64,000 bases of DNA from Lates calcarifer (lineage: Eukaryota > Chordata > Actinopteri > Centropomidae), in contig NC_066836.1 of the NCBI RefSeq assembly GCF_001640805.2, positions 3,916,071-3,980,070 on the forward strand, written 5' to 3'. The position numbers were made by a program, and so were the translations under genes. Below the pieces are notes generated by a model that was not told where the DNA came from, made no database searches, and saw nothing but the letters and a program-made list of their open reading frames with translations. Positions within the stretch are counted from its first letter, which is position 1. Every line of letters starts with the position of its first letter. Below, piece by piece: positions 14,901-25,899 of this stretch.

Positions 14901-15833
14901 ACCATGCCAACATCCGCCTTAAAGTTCCCCCACGCAACCGCCAACTGTCAGAAACCCAAGGTCGCTACGGCCTCAGCCTCGCCGCTGGACATAGTGCCCA
15001 GGTGAGGAACACAGGACAGGTGTGAGGACAAACAAACACAACATCAGAAAAGAAAACGTGTCCGCTCTATATTTAGCTTTCCACTGTGGTTTTGTGCTGA
15101 AGCTAGTTTGACCTGATAAACTGCTACCAGAGTTACAGCTTTCTGTTTACATCCTCGAGACAAGTAAACCTCACACCAAGTGGTAGAGCAGGCGTAACGT
15201 CTTTATTCCAAAAACAAAAATTGGAAAGGCTGTTTACAGTCGATTTTCACCCTTTAGCCTGTTGTGTTTAAACAAAGTAGTTTTGTTTTATTGAAATAAG
15301 CCAGTTTTCAATTCTTTATTGATCCTACTTTGAAAAAGAAAGAGAAAATGCAGCTTATTGCAAGTTTCCTTCCTTGGTGGTATCAGTAGAGGAGAGGTAG
15401 CAGCCCTTTCCCACTGAAGGAGCATCAGCATCTTCTTTTTTTTTTTTTTTGGTAATTCAACTTCACAAATAACAGATTACAGTAAGTCAGTGAAGAAGCA
15501 GGCAAGAAAAAACTAATCTAGGCACGTACAGTAGCTAATGGAAGTAAAACCGAGCCAATAAACCAGCAGTGGTTGAAGTAAACTAAACAAAATAAACAAA
15601 AGTAACATGTTAAATTCATATTTAACATATGAAATATGGGGGGGGGGGGGCAGTGGAAACAGAAGCATGAGTTTATCTCTTTGTACATTGATGAAACTGC
15701 TTTAAATACAAACTTCTTTCTGACACTTGTCTTTTGTCTTCTTTCTTTCCTTTTCTTCAGGGAGAATCACGAACAAGACAAGCCAGCACTAAACAGTCTA
15801 TCAGAGAACACAGTGGCCATGGAGGTTACGTAG
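2835..15833 (+). CDS. epc1: Enhancer of polycomb homolog 1, 5'-truncated by window edge (spliced, 13 coding exons seen)
   Basis: Scaffold subunit of the NuA4/TIP60 histone acetyltransferase complex, acting in chromatin in the nucleus. Coding exons: 2835-2994, 7162-7307, 7423-7629, 8919-9067, 9275-9422, 9534-9698, 9934-10023, 10558-10706, 10810-11243, 13340-13461, 13556-13694, 14611-15001, 15761-15833. They sum to 2373 nt and give 790 residues plus stop with every phase matching. The conserved EPL1 domain runs from EHHLQRAISAQQVYGEKRD through the Lys-rich RKNDEASYEKMLKLRRDL helix. RYSLTTLTVPRRCLGMARRR and DLSQILLNIKSCRWRHFRPR follow, then a Gln-rich stretch, FAASALVTADQL, and the family's C-terminal VAMEVT. 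YGEKRD and MPKQLIHIQ favour EPC1 over EPC2. Human EPC1 is about 836 residues, so about 51 N-terminal residues lie left of position 1. I cannot tell whether this is teleost epc1a or epc1b. Confidence 0.95.
2995..7161 (+). other. Large epc1 intron
   Basis: About 4.2 kb between two firm exons. It is AT-rich and I see no coding exon or recognisable mobile element in it. Confidence 0.8.
7162..7307 (+). CDS. epc1: epc1 exon: acidic DYDLDSDDE segment
   Basis: Acceptor CCTGCAG. Joined to the previous C it gives PFSLDTEQPDYDLDSDDEAF and ends at EKGSGQQ. The donor GTCGGC is weak, but the next exon continues the protein exactly in phase 0. Confidence 0.93.
7423..7629 (+). CDS. epc1: epc1 exon: LLLKEDDELI to RRTEKMQTRK
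   Basis: Acceptor TCTTAG, donor GTGGGT, 69 codons in phase 0. It carries AKLLLKEDDELIKEVFDYW and DPYVAFRRRTEKMQTRK, hallmarks of the EPC family. Confidence 0.95.
8919..9067 (+). CDS. epc1: epc1 exon: basic coiled region
   Basis: Acceptor ACGCAG, donor GTGAGT. Encodes NRKNDEASYEKMLKLRRDL and LEMIKRREKSKRELLHLTLE, the most conserved part of EPC proteins. Ends in phase 2. Confidence 0.96.
9275..9422 (+). CDS. epc1: epc1 exon: linker after basic region
   Basis: Acceptor TTCCAG, donor GTGAGG. The first base completes Arg, then NVMSDFGGEVMAEVLAER. More variable than its neighbours, as in other EPC1 proteins. Confidence 0.9.
9534..9698 (+). CDS. epc1: epc1 exon: KRKYEKKQKVLP and DLNQYDFPSSDDEP
   Basis: Acceptor CTGTAG, donor GTGCGC, 55 codons in phase 0. 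FNAKDLNQYDFPSSDDEP matches the EPC1 DLNQYDFPSSDEEP block. Confidence 0.94.
9934..10023 (+). CDS. epc1: epc1 exon: ENDPDGAYAFRRKAGCQYYA
   Basis: Acceptor CCACAG, donor GTAAGT, 30 codons in phase 0. Its FRRKAGCQYYA block is nearly invariant in EPC1 and EPC2. Confidence 0.95.
10558..10706 (+). CDS. epc1: epc1 exon: LTTLTVPRRCLGMARRRVGR
   Basis: Acceptor CTCCAG, donor GTCGGT, ends in phase 2. It starts ARQDRVGSWPW and contains the start of the conserved C-terminal region of the family. Confidence 0.94.
10810..11243 (+). CDS. epc1: epc1 exon: Pro/Ser-rich segment with SQILLNIKSCRWRHFRPR
   Basis: Acceptor TCTCAG after a CT tract, donor GTAAGT. Starts VLLDRAYTDFDNVF, passes a low-complexity Pro and Ser stretch, then the conserved block, and ends in phase 1. 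Confidence 0.94.
11244..13339 (+). other. epc1 intron
   Basis: About 2.1 kb intron. It contains a CA-rich run near 11391-11412 and an ATTT repeat just before the acceptor. No exon is supported. Confidence 0.8.
13306..13326 (+). repeat. ATTT microsatellite at acceptor
   Basis: About five consecutive ATTT units directly upstream of the polypyrimidine tract of the epc1 Gln-rich exon. Confidence 0.85.
13340..13461 (+). CDS. epc1: epc1 exon: Gln-rich FTAEQYQQHQEQL
   Basis: Acceptor CTCTCAG, donor GTCAGT. Encodes AFTAEQYQQHQEQLALMQKQ and an LQQQANSTATANSTQ tail. It matches the glutamine-rich stretch of human EPC1. Confidence 0.94.
13556..13694 (+). CDS. epc1: epc1 exon: LDQASAQFAASALVTADQL
   Basis: Acceptor CAACAG, donor GTATGA, ends in phase 1. 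It corresponds to TLDSASAQFAASALVTSEQL of human EPC1. The human segment around LNIQGLERTLQGF just before it is absent here, either spliced out or lost. Confidence 0.93.
14611..15001 (+). CDS. epc1: epc1 exon: Pro/Thr/Asn-rich segment
   Basis: Acceptor follows a run of C ending CCCAG; donor GTGAGG. Encodes GVYKGLHLSS, then Thr/Pro and Asn repeats, ATTQVLLGNNNNN, APRTLSATMPTSALKF and PLDIVPR, all placed as in EPC1. Another frame of the same stretch reads as polyproline and is not used. Confidence 0.93.
15761..15833 (+). CDS. epc1: epc1 terminal coding exon
   Basis: Acceptor CTTCAG. Encodes ENHEQDKPALNSLSENTVAMEVT and a TAG stop at 15831-15833. The NTVAMEVT ending is diagnostic for EPC1. Confidence 0.97.
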
Positions 15834-17690
15834 CCTTGCGTACGCAGCGCGGGGGAAGCGTGACTCCTTTATTATTATTTTTGTTGTTGTTGTTGTTTTT
15901 GTTTTGTTTTTGTTTTTTTTTTTTGTTTTTTTTAGGTGCTATGCATCATTTTTTAGTCGTGAATGCAAGTGGTGGCGGCGGAATGAGCACGGCAAGGCTG
16001 GGTTTCCATGGCAACCGTTTTGGGACTTAATTGCAATGCTCGTCTCGTACAATTTTTTTCTCTCTCTCTCTTTCTCTCTATCTTTCTCCCTCACACACCT
16101 CCCCACCCCCCCATTTGTTACTGTTAATAAGAGATCGTCTGTAAATTCTTAATATGGCAATTATATGTACAGTACTGCATATTTGTAATACCCCCGCCCC
16201 ACATGCCCACTCCTGCCCCTCCCCCCTCCCTCCTTCCCTGCCTCTCTCTCCCAAACCTCCCCTCCCTCCCCCGTTCTTGTATATAACATTACTTGAATAC
16301 AGAATTGTTCATTTGTGATGTTTTGCACTCAAGATATTAAAAAAAACAAGATAAAAAAATTAAAATTAAAAAGAGAAAACGACAAACTGCAACTGGTGCG
16401 AGAGTATGAGGAGTGAAAGTTGTACCACAGAAAAATGTATGTCATCACATGCATGGTGCGGAACCTGCTGTTTGATCTATTTATTGTGCCGTGTTTACAA
16501 AGGTTTTTTTTTTCTTTTCCGTTCATGTTTATTCTTTTTAAAAAAAAACCCCCCCCCTTTTTTTTTTTTTTTCTTTTTTTTTTTTTTAATACACTGTACC
16601 CCTCACTGGTTCCCCCGTGCTGTAGTCAGTGTTTAGCTAGATTTAAACAACCCCTGTATTTTTTTTATTTTATTTTATTTTTTGGATGTTGTGAACATGG
16701 CTGGGGGAGTTCGCCCCGTTTTTTCTGTTTCGTGGGCGCCCTCCCTCGATGTTCCCATGTGTCATGTTAAATCTATGGAGACATGCTTTCATACAGATTC
16801 AGGCGCAGGGCAGTAGAAGAAGAAGAGGAGGAGGAGGAGGAGGACAGGTGTGAAGTTGTTTGTTGTAGGCATCAGTTTGTCAGTGGGTTAATCAGTTTCC
16901 ACAAAGCTCTTCCATACGTATATTATTCCTGAGACAAGTAACAAAACAATGGGGATGAAGACTCTTTCCCAGAAGACTTTGCTGCTTCTGACTTATCTAA
17001 GCACTATATAATTTGTTTTTTTAATTGATTGATGCTGCTTTTGTATGATTTTGGCCTCTGGTTTACACCAGGTGGCTTTATTTTCTTTTTGTTTCTCTAA
17101 AAGATAATCCCCCACATCTGCCCTCATCATTTTTTAAATAAATATTTTTGTATCTCCCACTTTTTTTTTTTTTTTAATTTTCCTCACAAAAGACTTCATT
17201 CTTTTGTTACTTGTTGATCAAAAAAAAAACTATAAGGGAGTAAAAAAAATGCAGTAACTGACATTTATTATCATTCCAGCTTCTACATAATAAGGAAGAA
17301 AACATGTATGAATTGAAAAAAAAAAAGATAATAAAGATCGTTTTCTCTACTTTTAAAACTCTCCAGAAGGCTGAAAGGCCATGAACCACAAGTTATCGGG
17401 TGCCTTCATTTGGGAAAAAAAGTAAAAACCTAAAAAAAAATCGCTCTCTTCTGTGAAGAGTTTGGTACTGAACAAGGCTACTTGTAGTTTTTCTTTGTCT
17501 GTACCACAATCCCAATGCCCATTCCAGTGGCCCAGTTGATTCATGAGTTGTTTTTTTTGTTTGTTTGTTTTTTTGTAGTCTCTTCCACCACACACACACA
17601 CAAACACACACACACTCATGGGAAAGACTAAAAATCCTCTTGAATTGTCACAAAATGAAATAAAAATCCAGGGCATTATGTGTTTTGACC
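15834..17690 (+). other. epc1: epc1 3' untranslated region
   Basis: No coding potential. The region is T-rich, with long homopolymer and pyrimidine tracts (15895-15933, 16046-16110, 16540-16588) and a GAA/GAG run near 16817-16842. The end is inferred from the AATAAA at 17659-17664; an earlier AATAAA near 17138 could give a shorter transcript. Confidence 0.6.
17659..17664 (+). terminator. epc1: Candidate epc1 polyadenylation signal
   Basis: AATAAA followed about 30 nt later by a GT-rich stretch (TATGTGTTTTG, then TGTCTCGTTTTTTGTCGTC), a good cleavage context. It lies about 1.83 kb after the stop codon. Confidence 0.55.
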
Positions 17691-20600
17691 AGCATGTCTC
17701 GTTTTTTGTCGTCTTTGTCTTTTAAGGCATCTTCAAGTGATCGAGCTTGAATGCTGCAGCCCTCTGACCTCTGACCTCCAGCCAAATACTGTTACAACTT
17801 TACGCTATTGTGCGTCTGTTCTCAAACTGAAAACATGAACAAGCCAGCCACATCAGCAGCTAACCAGCATCTGAGATTTGGACGGTTATTTACCCTAAAA
17901 ATGGCGGAAATGACGAGTAAATCTGGGGTTAATCAGATCCTGTGAATTTCATGAGCGCAGAGCTTTGATTCTACAGAACAAACACAAACTAGATTTCGTC
18001 CTTTAATCTCTAAAATCAAATACAAGTTGTTTCTTTCCTTTGAACTAAAATACGTACCTGCACACGGCTGTTCACAGCTCTTTGATTTATGTGGACCTGA
18101 CTGACCATGTCTTAATCTGTAGTGGAAGCATCGTCAGTCATGTCTTTTTAACAGGAATCCCTGAATGCTTTCTCAGATTGTTTTTACTTCTGAAGTGTAG
18201 ACGCTCCCAGTTTTAGACTGCTGCTGCTCCTGTTAAAGGTGGTGCTGTACGTCCTGTAATATCACTGCTGCCATGCAAAGTAGTAGCAACTACTGGATAG
18301 ATATCTGGTCACATTCAGTTTGAAATAAAAACAAAGGATTCTTCATTAAAGTGCAGAGTCACAGCTTTGCTGTGTGGAACTGCAGGCGGAGGTTGACCAG
18401 AGAAGTTATCTTTACTCAGGAAAAACACAGGATAAGATTCGTTTGTTGGAACATTTGAGACTTCTGTGTCCACATCTGTCCCCTTTAACCTACAGAAGAA
18501 GCTGAGAAGCACAGTTGTGTTTCCAGGTGTAGTTAGTAAAGGTTATGAGATTAGTGAAATAATTAAGTGTATTTTTCTTAGGTTGTTCTGTAACGCACGG
18601 ATCTAAAGGTCTAAAGAGTCTTCAGGTTTTAGCTCAGCACTGCTCTGTTAGTATAACCTTGACTTCATTAAAGTAGAAGTTCAGAAAAACATCAATTTGC
18701 TGCTTCTCAGCACCCGAAAAAGGCCAGGCCGGGAAACACTGTCGCTGTTTACCCGAGTTTCTTATTCACTGAAGTAAACACAAATTGGGGTAGGATAAGG
18801 GATGACATTTAAATGTAAATTCTACTTCTTAGAGGAGGGAAAGAGGAAAGTCGATAAGAGGTGGAAAATAAATGAGCAGAGCGGAGTCTTAACTCCCAGA
18901 GAGAGATTGCCTTTACCATGCGTCTGACTTGATCATATTTGGATCTTTGCCTGTAATTGCTTGTTCCAGAAAAAGGTAGAAAGAGAGGACGAGTGTTAAT
19001 GCAAAAAGTTTTTCAGAGATGCGAGAGAAGGATCAGTTCTTGGGGAAGTGTGCATGTCAAGGCAGTAAGGTCATGTGAGACTTGTGTTAAATGGTATGAG
19101 AGTAATGAATCTGGGTGTAGCCTTATCTCCGGGCTATAGATGCAAAGACAGAAAGTAAAGACAAAGAGGTGGTAAAGAAAGCGAAGCAGCTGAGGTGTTA
19201 GATCAGATCATCCATGTTTTACCTGGTTCCAAACAGCAGCTTAAGTTTGATAAACTCAGTGTAAAGATGATTTATAGGCTCTAAAAACTGTGTTCTCAGT
19301 CCATTTATTATTATTAGCATTGAGGTCTTAAACCCTGCACACACTAAAAGATTTTTAAAATCTTAATCGATTTAGGAAATGCGAGAGACCACACACACGA
19401 CAACAAATTTCACAGTAACGACAAATGTGACGTGCAGAGAGAAGACGAACACAGCCACACCACACACTAACAGATCTCTGTAACTCTAGAGTAACTGTTG
19501 AACCGTTTACATGAAACATAAATATCTCTGGATACCTCGTACACTTTGTCTTTTTTCAACTACAAAACAACAGTTGACAGGATCTTTCTCCCGACTCCTG
19601 AACTGACCATCAGTTTTCTCCTGCTGACCATAAATCTTGTGTTATATTGCACCTTAACCAAAGTTATTGTGGTCAGGTAAATGATTTCTCATCTTACCTG
19701 CTGCCATATTTCCCCAGATAGTCTGACATTAGAATTATTGATATAAAATAGACTTATACAGCTTCAGAGCTCTAATGGTTTCAGAGCAGGAGACGGCAAC
19801 AAAAGTGACAAGGAGGGAGATTAACCGTGGCTTATTTTCTGTTTCATCCTCTTTTTGAATATGGTATCTGACAGAATTCAGATTTCTAAGTTGGCAATGC
19901 AGTTTGGTACAAATTAGAGGAGAAGTGGAGGAAGTGTTAGTTGCTGCTCATCTTTGAGTTTTTAAGAGAAAAACTAGGAAATGATGTGTTGGGGAAGTGA
20001 AAAATAGATGTCAGTACATATCTGCGTGCATGACTTTGAGCTGCCAGATATTTTAGAGCTGCTTGTTAATGTTAATTTGACTGATGTTTATGCTGCACAT
20101 CAGAGGAAAGTTTCCAGGAAAGTAGCTGGAAAGTTTAAAAGGTAAAAACTGAAAAACCTGCGTTCATGGACATCAGTGGCATTTCTCTCGGTTTAAGCTG
20201 CGCTGCCGTAGTAAATGTGAGTTTGGTGATGTTGGTCGGTGCTTTGAATACAATCAGAGCTGAGGAGAGCAGGACACAAAGATGCCCTCACACCCTGCCC
20301 TCATTATCTGAGCTCTTGGCCTCCGTGTATACTGCCTTTATCTCCCACCTTTATATCTTCATCTATGGCCGCTGCTTTCAATTACCAGGGAGAGTCCTAA
20401 TAAACGGGAGACACACTCGGTGGAGACGCTGTGGACTGGCAGACTCATTAAAGGCTGATGAGTCAGAGGGCAAACAGAGATGATCAAGGTTGCCTCCACA
20501 TGCCTGATCAGTTTGACTGAATAGCGGTCTGGTTTCTGAGCCCACTCAAAGTGTAGATCTTTGTTCTTTGATTTGAAAGCAGAGAATCCATCGCCGTGCG

Positions 20601-23600
20601 TCAGTACATCCAGATGAAGGTCTGCTTCTTTTGGATCGTGAATTTAATTAGTTGTTTGTTTCCCTCTGTCTTACAATCAGTAATTCAAAGGAGCATTTAC
20701 ATTTTGTTGCAACAGTGCAGCCAGGTACTACGCCTGATTAATCTATGTAGTTTGCACCGTAGGATCCTTGAACGCAGAGTCAAAACTTTGCCGATGTTAT
20801 GACCTCCAAGTCATAAAAAGTGAGGTACGGTTTGTCCTCTTCTGTTAGTGTCTCCTACGAGGGCTGATCGTCTTCGGAGCAGATCAGGGAGGGTAAAACT
20901 CTGAACACACCTCACACCACAGGAGAATCTGACAAGATCATCTTTAGAACCACCAGATAATCAGGCCTTTGCTGACTTTGATCGAGAGGGGGGATTCGGG
21001 CTGATTATCTTGTAGTGTGTACCCCACTTTTGTGGTTTTTCTGTTTCTGTGAGCCAAGTAAGGGATGAAATTGAGAGCGAAAAGATGTGACAATTTTAAA
21101 ACAAATTCAGGTCTAGCCTGGGGGGGAGGGCGGAGTCTCGTCGGTGTTAATTTTAATACAGCTGGTAGTCTTATGTCAGACTGGTCTGACTGGGATGTAA
21201 CCGAACACCTGGAACACGTCATGTTGGGAAGTTACATCAATGTGTTTCTTTTACTCACAAATGTAACTCAGGACACTCTGTACCATTTGAAAGCAGCATA
21301 ATTCAGGATGTGACTGCATCGAGGGAACATTATGCCATTTTTTCTTTTGTGTTAGTTGTATTTTTTAATCTAATAAAAGAGTACAAACCGAGGCTCATGT
21401 CAGTGCGACCATAGAACAAAACTCAATTATGAGTTTTTGATAGTGTCAGCACAAACTGTCCAAAAAGCAGCTCGGTGAGGGAATCCTAATTTCACAGCCG
21501 CCCACGTGCTCCGACTCAGTAGATCTCATATTCTCCCCCCTCGGTTCCCTGGAGGGGAGCAGGATGGAGACAGGATTATTGGTTACAGGATTGCATTATG
21601 TCTCTGTTAGACTGTGTGTGTGTGTGTGTTTATACGTGTGAGTGAAAGCGAGAGGGAGGGTGTGACTGAGAAGGCGAGAAGGGAGATATTTTTATGTAAA
21701 CTTGTTAATTCAAGGTGTGAGAGATGAAAGAAAGCGTGACTGCGTGCGAGAGACATTAGTGCGTTATTTATGCATGAGCTTGCTTATTCAGGCTATGAGG
21801 AATGTGTGTTAGAGTTGTTACAAAGGGATTATTGTAGCTCTTGTTTTCACTTCATCTGATTTTTCCTCTGTTGTGCACAAACATACACACCTCCGTCTGA
21901 CACAGTCCTAACCATGTGTTAATAATAATAATAGTAATAATTATCCTTTATTGATCTCTGTTGGAAAATTTTAGCTCCTCCTCCCGTAGCCAGAGCTCTA
22001 ACGTATGTGTTTGCTAAGTGGAGATATAAACAGGTGTAGCTCTTGTGTAGCGAACTGGGAGTGTATCTAGTTCCCAAGGTCCTAAGTTCCCAAAGTCTTA
22101 TGTTCCCCAGTTCAGTATCCCATCCTACTGGACCCATTTCAAGGTAAAATATTGAATAAATATTGTTGGGAGCAAGGCTTTAAAACAGCCATAAACACAA
22201 CAGTTCAACAACCTGAAACCCATTTAATAAGTTCCCTCAGGTGTAGGCCTTTTTTATTCAGAGCCAGACGGCAGAGCTGGGGAACAGAAAACCCCTTTGT
22301 CGAGTTCCCACAACAGCCCATGTCATATCAAGCAAATACAGAGCTGGGGAACACCTTCTTTGGGTTCCCATTATGTGCTATAGAGAGCCAGGGAACATCT
22401 TTTTCAGGTTGACATAATGTGATATGCAGAGCTGGGGAACAGAGGATCCTGCGAACCCAGAACGCTGTCATATTCTCATTATGTGTCATATAAATAAGAC
22501 CTTGGGAACATAAGACCTTGGGAACATAGGATCCTGGGAACAAAGGATCATACGTGTAGAACTTGGGAACATAGAACCTTTGGAACAGGGGGCCCTGGGA
22601 ACATAGGACCTTGGGAACATAGTAACCTGGGAACATAGGACCTTGGGAACACAAGAATGACTCCAACTGAACCAACTAACAAAGCTAATGTTAGCTTGCT
22701 AATAAATTACCTGTAGAAGAGTTAACATAGAATATATGTATCAGACCTGAAGCTTGATAAATGTTGATTGATAATCATGTAAATCTAGAAAATTGTGAGT
22801 TACATTTCACAGAAATAACACAACATGTTAACTTTATGAAAACGTCTACCAAAAAAACAAAAAACAAAACTGGCCCACGTTTAAACTTAATTGCTGACCC
22901 CTGATCGATACATTTCTTTTTATTTGTAAAGTGTTCAGATGTCCAACCAGCAGCAGCTCCACATCAGAATCAGAAACCTGAATCGTCATATTTTAATCCC
23001 GGGGGATTACATAATCCAATATGGTCAGGGAAAAAAGAAGCTCCCAAAATTCACTTATTCCTTAGTTCTGTACTGAAAATTACAGATGAGGAGAATCTTA
23101 GGAGCCTGAACAGGGATTGTTGATATATGGTGCCACCTAATGGTTAAATTTGTACATTGCATTTCTAATGTACAGCACACTCCATGTAACATGTGTATGT
23201 ATAATAGTTTTATTCTGTGTGTACTTTTTGTATGAGATGTGGTTTATATTCCCTTTAAATATCTATTATGAATAATTAATATGAAAAATGTATTAATTAA
23301 TAACAATCTGAGGAGTTTGCATCATGGGTGCAGATCTGGCACTTATACCTAAGTCATATTTAGGTCATTAAATTAGGATTTAAGACATTCAAGTCTAAGT
23401 TTTGACCTGATTAACCCCTGTATAATACAAATACTGTAAGTCAGACAGTGACAGGGGAGTCTTTCAGAGCCATACAAACATTTAATTATTACGGCTGTGC
23501 ACTGAAAGGACTCACATATGTAAAAGACTCCAAAACATTTGAAAACATAAAATATTTCACTTGAATATACACGTCCTTAATGTTCTTACTAGTGAGAGCA

Positions 23601-24771
23601 ATGGCAGGTTTGTTGCCAACATAAAATAAAACGACAGAGTCTCTGTTGATTTTATTTTACCTTTATTTACTCAGGGTGGAGAAATCAAGCATCCATTTAA
23701 AGTGTTTCTCGGGGAGTGCTCTGCTCCACGCTCACACTGCCGTGCACTGTCGCAGAACAGCCACAGACGTGGTTTGTTAGATATTGAGCAAATACACAAA
23801 AATATTTAGAGGTTAGGTGTCGTGCTCAAGTGGAGAAAACCAACATCTCACTTCAAAGATGTTGCTTGTGACGGTGAAACTGTGACACGTTTTACCTCCT
23901 CCTCTCTGTTTTCTGAGTACATGAACTTTATTTAGATATATGTTTTCACTGGATTGAAGATTCATTTTGTGTCAGAGAGTTTCCTGAAATATTTACCATC
24001 ATTTTACTTCACTGAGTTCAGGTACTGATCCATTTCCCCTGATAATTCCTTCAAAACAAATGAAAACTTCAGCCAATAAGTTTAAATAACTCAACTTTTC
24101 TTCAAAAATATGGCTGATTATTGCAGGATTTTGTCACTTGATGCCTTGAAAATGCTTAAAAACATTAAAAAATAACGATGTTGTGTTCATCTTGTAATAA
24201 TTCGTTATGTTGAAATGACAGTTTCTGCTGCTCACAGTAGGATGTAGTGAATTAAAAACATGTACTGTAAATTCATAGTCATAAAAGATGCTTGCCAGTG
24301 GCAGTACATTCAAACAACCACAGTATCCAAAGGCCTGTTTCAGCCAAAGGAACATGTAAAGAGAACCAACACATTATAATTTCTGAAAACAAATAATAGA
24401 AAAAAACATCTGAAGTCACTCGGATGTGGAACTGAAAAAGTGAAAATATAAAAAATATATATTAAAAACTCCTTTGTAATGTTTTCTTGAGTATGGCAGA
24501 GCAAACAAAGACAAAAGAAAACAACAAAGTGATATATAATAATCATAATCATGCACCATCACGATAAACACAGAAAAATCTGTTTAAAGTTTAACATAAT
24601 TAAATCATTTACAGTGTCAATATACATTTAACTGTCGCACAGAGTCAGTCCTCGTGTCAAGAACTCAGTCGGTCTGTGAGCGATTTAAAAACTGTTGACA
24701 CAGTGAAACGAACAGCAGTCGAAAACCTTTGAGAACAAGGGGTTAGAGAACCACCTCCAGCATCCTGGTGT
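17691..24771. other. Intergenic region between epc1 and arsi
   Basis: Seven kilobases between the 3' ends of two convergent genes. I find no exon chain or conserved protein in either strand. It contains a TG microsatellite near 21611-21630, a short TTTATTGATC-type repeat end near 21935-21975 and the GGGAAC minisatellite listed separately. The arsi 3' UTR probably occupies part of the right end; TTTATT (reverse AATAAA) pairs near 23651 and 23662 are possible signals. Confidence 0.6.
22069..22655. repeat. GGGAAC-motif minisatellite with inverted arms
   Basis: From about 22500 to 22655 an approximately 17-bp unit of the type CCTTGGGAACATAGGA repeats about eight times with variation. Three copies of GAGCTGGGGAACA lie at about 22275, 22341 and 22431. 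At 22069-22110 the same motif appears in reverse complement (TTCCCAAGGTCCTAAGTTCC). The arrangement looks like subterminal repeats of a non-autonomous DNA element. Confidence 0.7.
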
Positions 24772-25078
24772 AATTTAAAGGGTCAGTTCACCCAAAACGC
24801 AAAACCCTAGCTGTGTGTAGTCATGCAGATATTTTCAATTTCACTTGGAGACAATGTCCCAAATCAGACCTCACTATCATCAGTGTTTTCATCCTAGAAT
24901 CTGCTCCTAGAAAGACTTAAAGCTGTTGAGTTTTCCCATCATTTCTCGACATTTTGAGCCCCACAAGCTAATCTCTGTTCACCTCCATCATGTTGGGGCG
25001 ACAGCAGAAGACTGAGAAACTTTCAAAGTGTAGTTAAAAATATGTTTTTGTGAATTGAGTGGACCGACCTTTTAAATT
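24772..25078. mobile_element. MITE-like element, ~307 bp
   Basis: Left end AATTTAAAGGGTCAGTTCAC and right end, in reverse complement, AATTTAAAAGGTCGGTCCAC. The 22-bp termini match at 18 positions. There is no internal ORF. It lies about 400 bp beyond the arsi stop codon, so it may sit in that gene's 3' UTR. I recall similar GGTCAGTTCACCC ends from other fish repeats, but have not named the family. Confidence 0.65.
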
Positions 25079-25476
25079 TCAGTGAAAAGAAGTCTTATAC
25101 CTGAGGTCTTTACAGTCCAGCTGGACAGTCAGTGTCACCTCAGATCCCTAATCTCAGAGATATTTGACAGTACATGTGCTGCATGTGTGTGTGTATAATG
25201 TCTGTATTTGCCTGCACTCTAAAAAGGCATGATTTAATGACATGTTTCTGAAAATTAAAAAAATGATCTGTTTTTGGAGGAACAAGTAGAAGAGTGAAGC
25301 CAGTGAATGGACATGTTTGAGAGAGTTCTAGAAAGACGTTTACTTCAGCTGAAAGTAGTGGAGTTAACTCACCTGGTTACCTTTTTTTCACCGGTTTGAG
25401 GACGCAAAGGATGTAAAAACAACACACTCAAGTCTTTGACACGTTCATCTCATGGCTGAAAATCTGAGACGACGCC

Positions 25477-25899
25477 TCAGATCCGATTGGACATCATCCT
25501 GGTGTTCAGTTTAAGAAAGAACGCCTTCAGCTTGCACAGCCGGCACCTCTTCTTCTTCCTCTTCTTCTTGTTGTTCTTACCTTTCTTGTACACCCCTTCG
25601 TATTTCCCCTCCTCGTCCTCCCCCTCGTCCACCCAGGGCACCCAGGCGCCGCCGTGCTGGCTCGGATTGGCCCGAGGGTCGTCAGGGGGGAAGTAAACCG
25701 GCACGGCGGTTTGGTTGTAGTAAGCGAGCCGGGCCAGCAGCCGCTCGACCACGTCCGGCCTCTTGTCCGCCAGGTCCTGCCGCTCGTACGGGTCGCCCGT
25801 GATGTTGAACAGCCAGATGTTTTTGTGGGTGGGGGAATTGTGGGAGGAGGAGATGGAACGTTCGAGGTTCCACCAGCGACCCGGGAGAGTGGGGAGTAC
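25477..25899 (-). CDS. arsi: arsi exon 10: C-terminal domain and CxxC basic tail
   Basis: Acceptor CCTCAG, stop at 25477-25479. Encodes [49 protein letters not shown] and the Lys-rich tail ending [20 protein letters not shown], the strongest ARSI-specific match. NIT and NQT are possible glycosylation sites. Confidence 0.95.
   Translation of the reverse strand, partial: VLPTLPGRWWNLERSISSSHNSPTHKNIWLFNITGDPYERQDLADKRPDVVERLLARLAYYNQTAVPVYFPPDDPRANPSQHGGAWVPWVDEGEDEEGKYEGVYKKGKNNKKKRKKKRCRLCKLKAFFLKLNTRMMSNRI

Noticed and set aside
20166..20483. A 105-residue open frame with hydrophobic stretches
   Set aside because: No homology is recognisable, there are no splice or promoter signals around it, and its codon use and composition look random for this AT-rich intergenic region.
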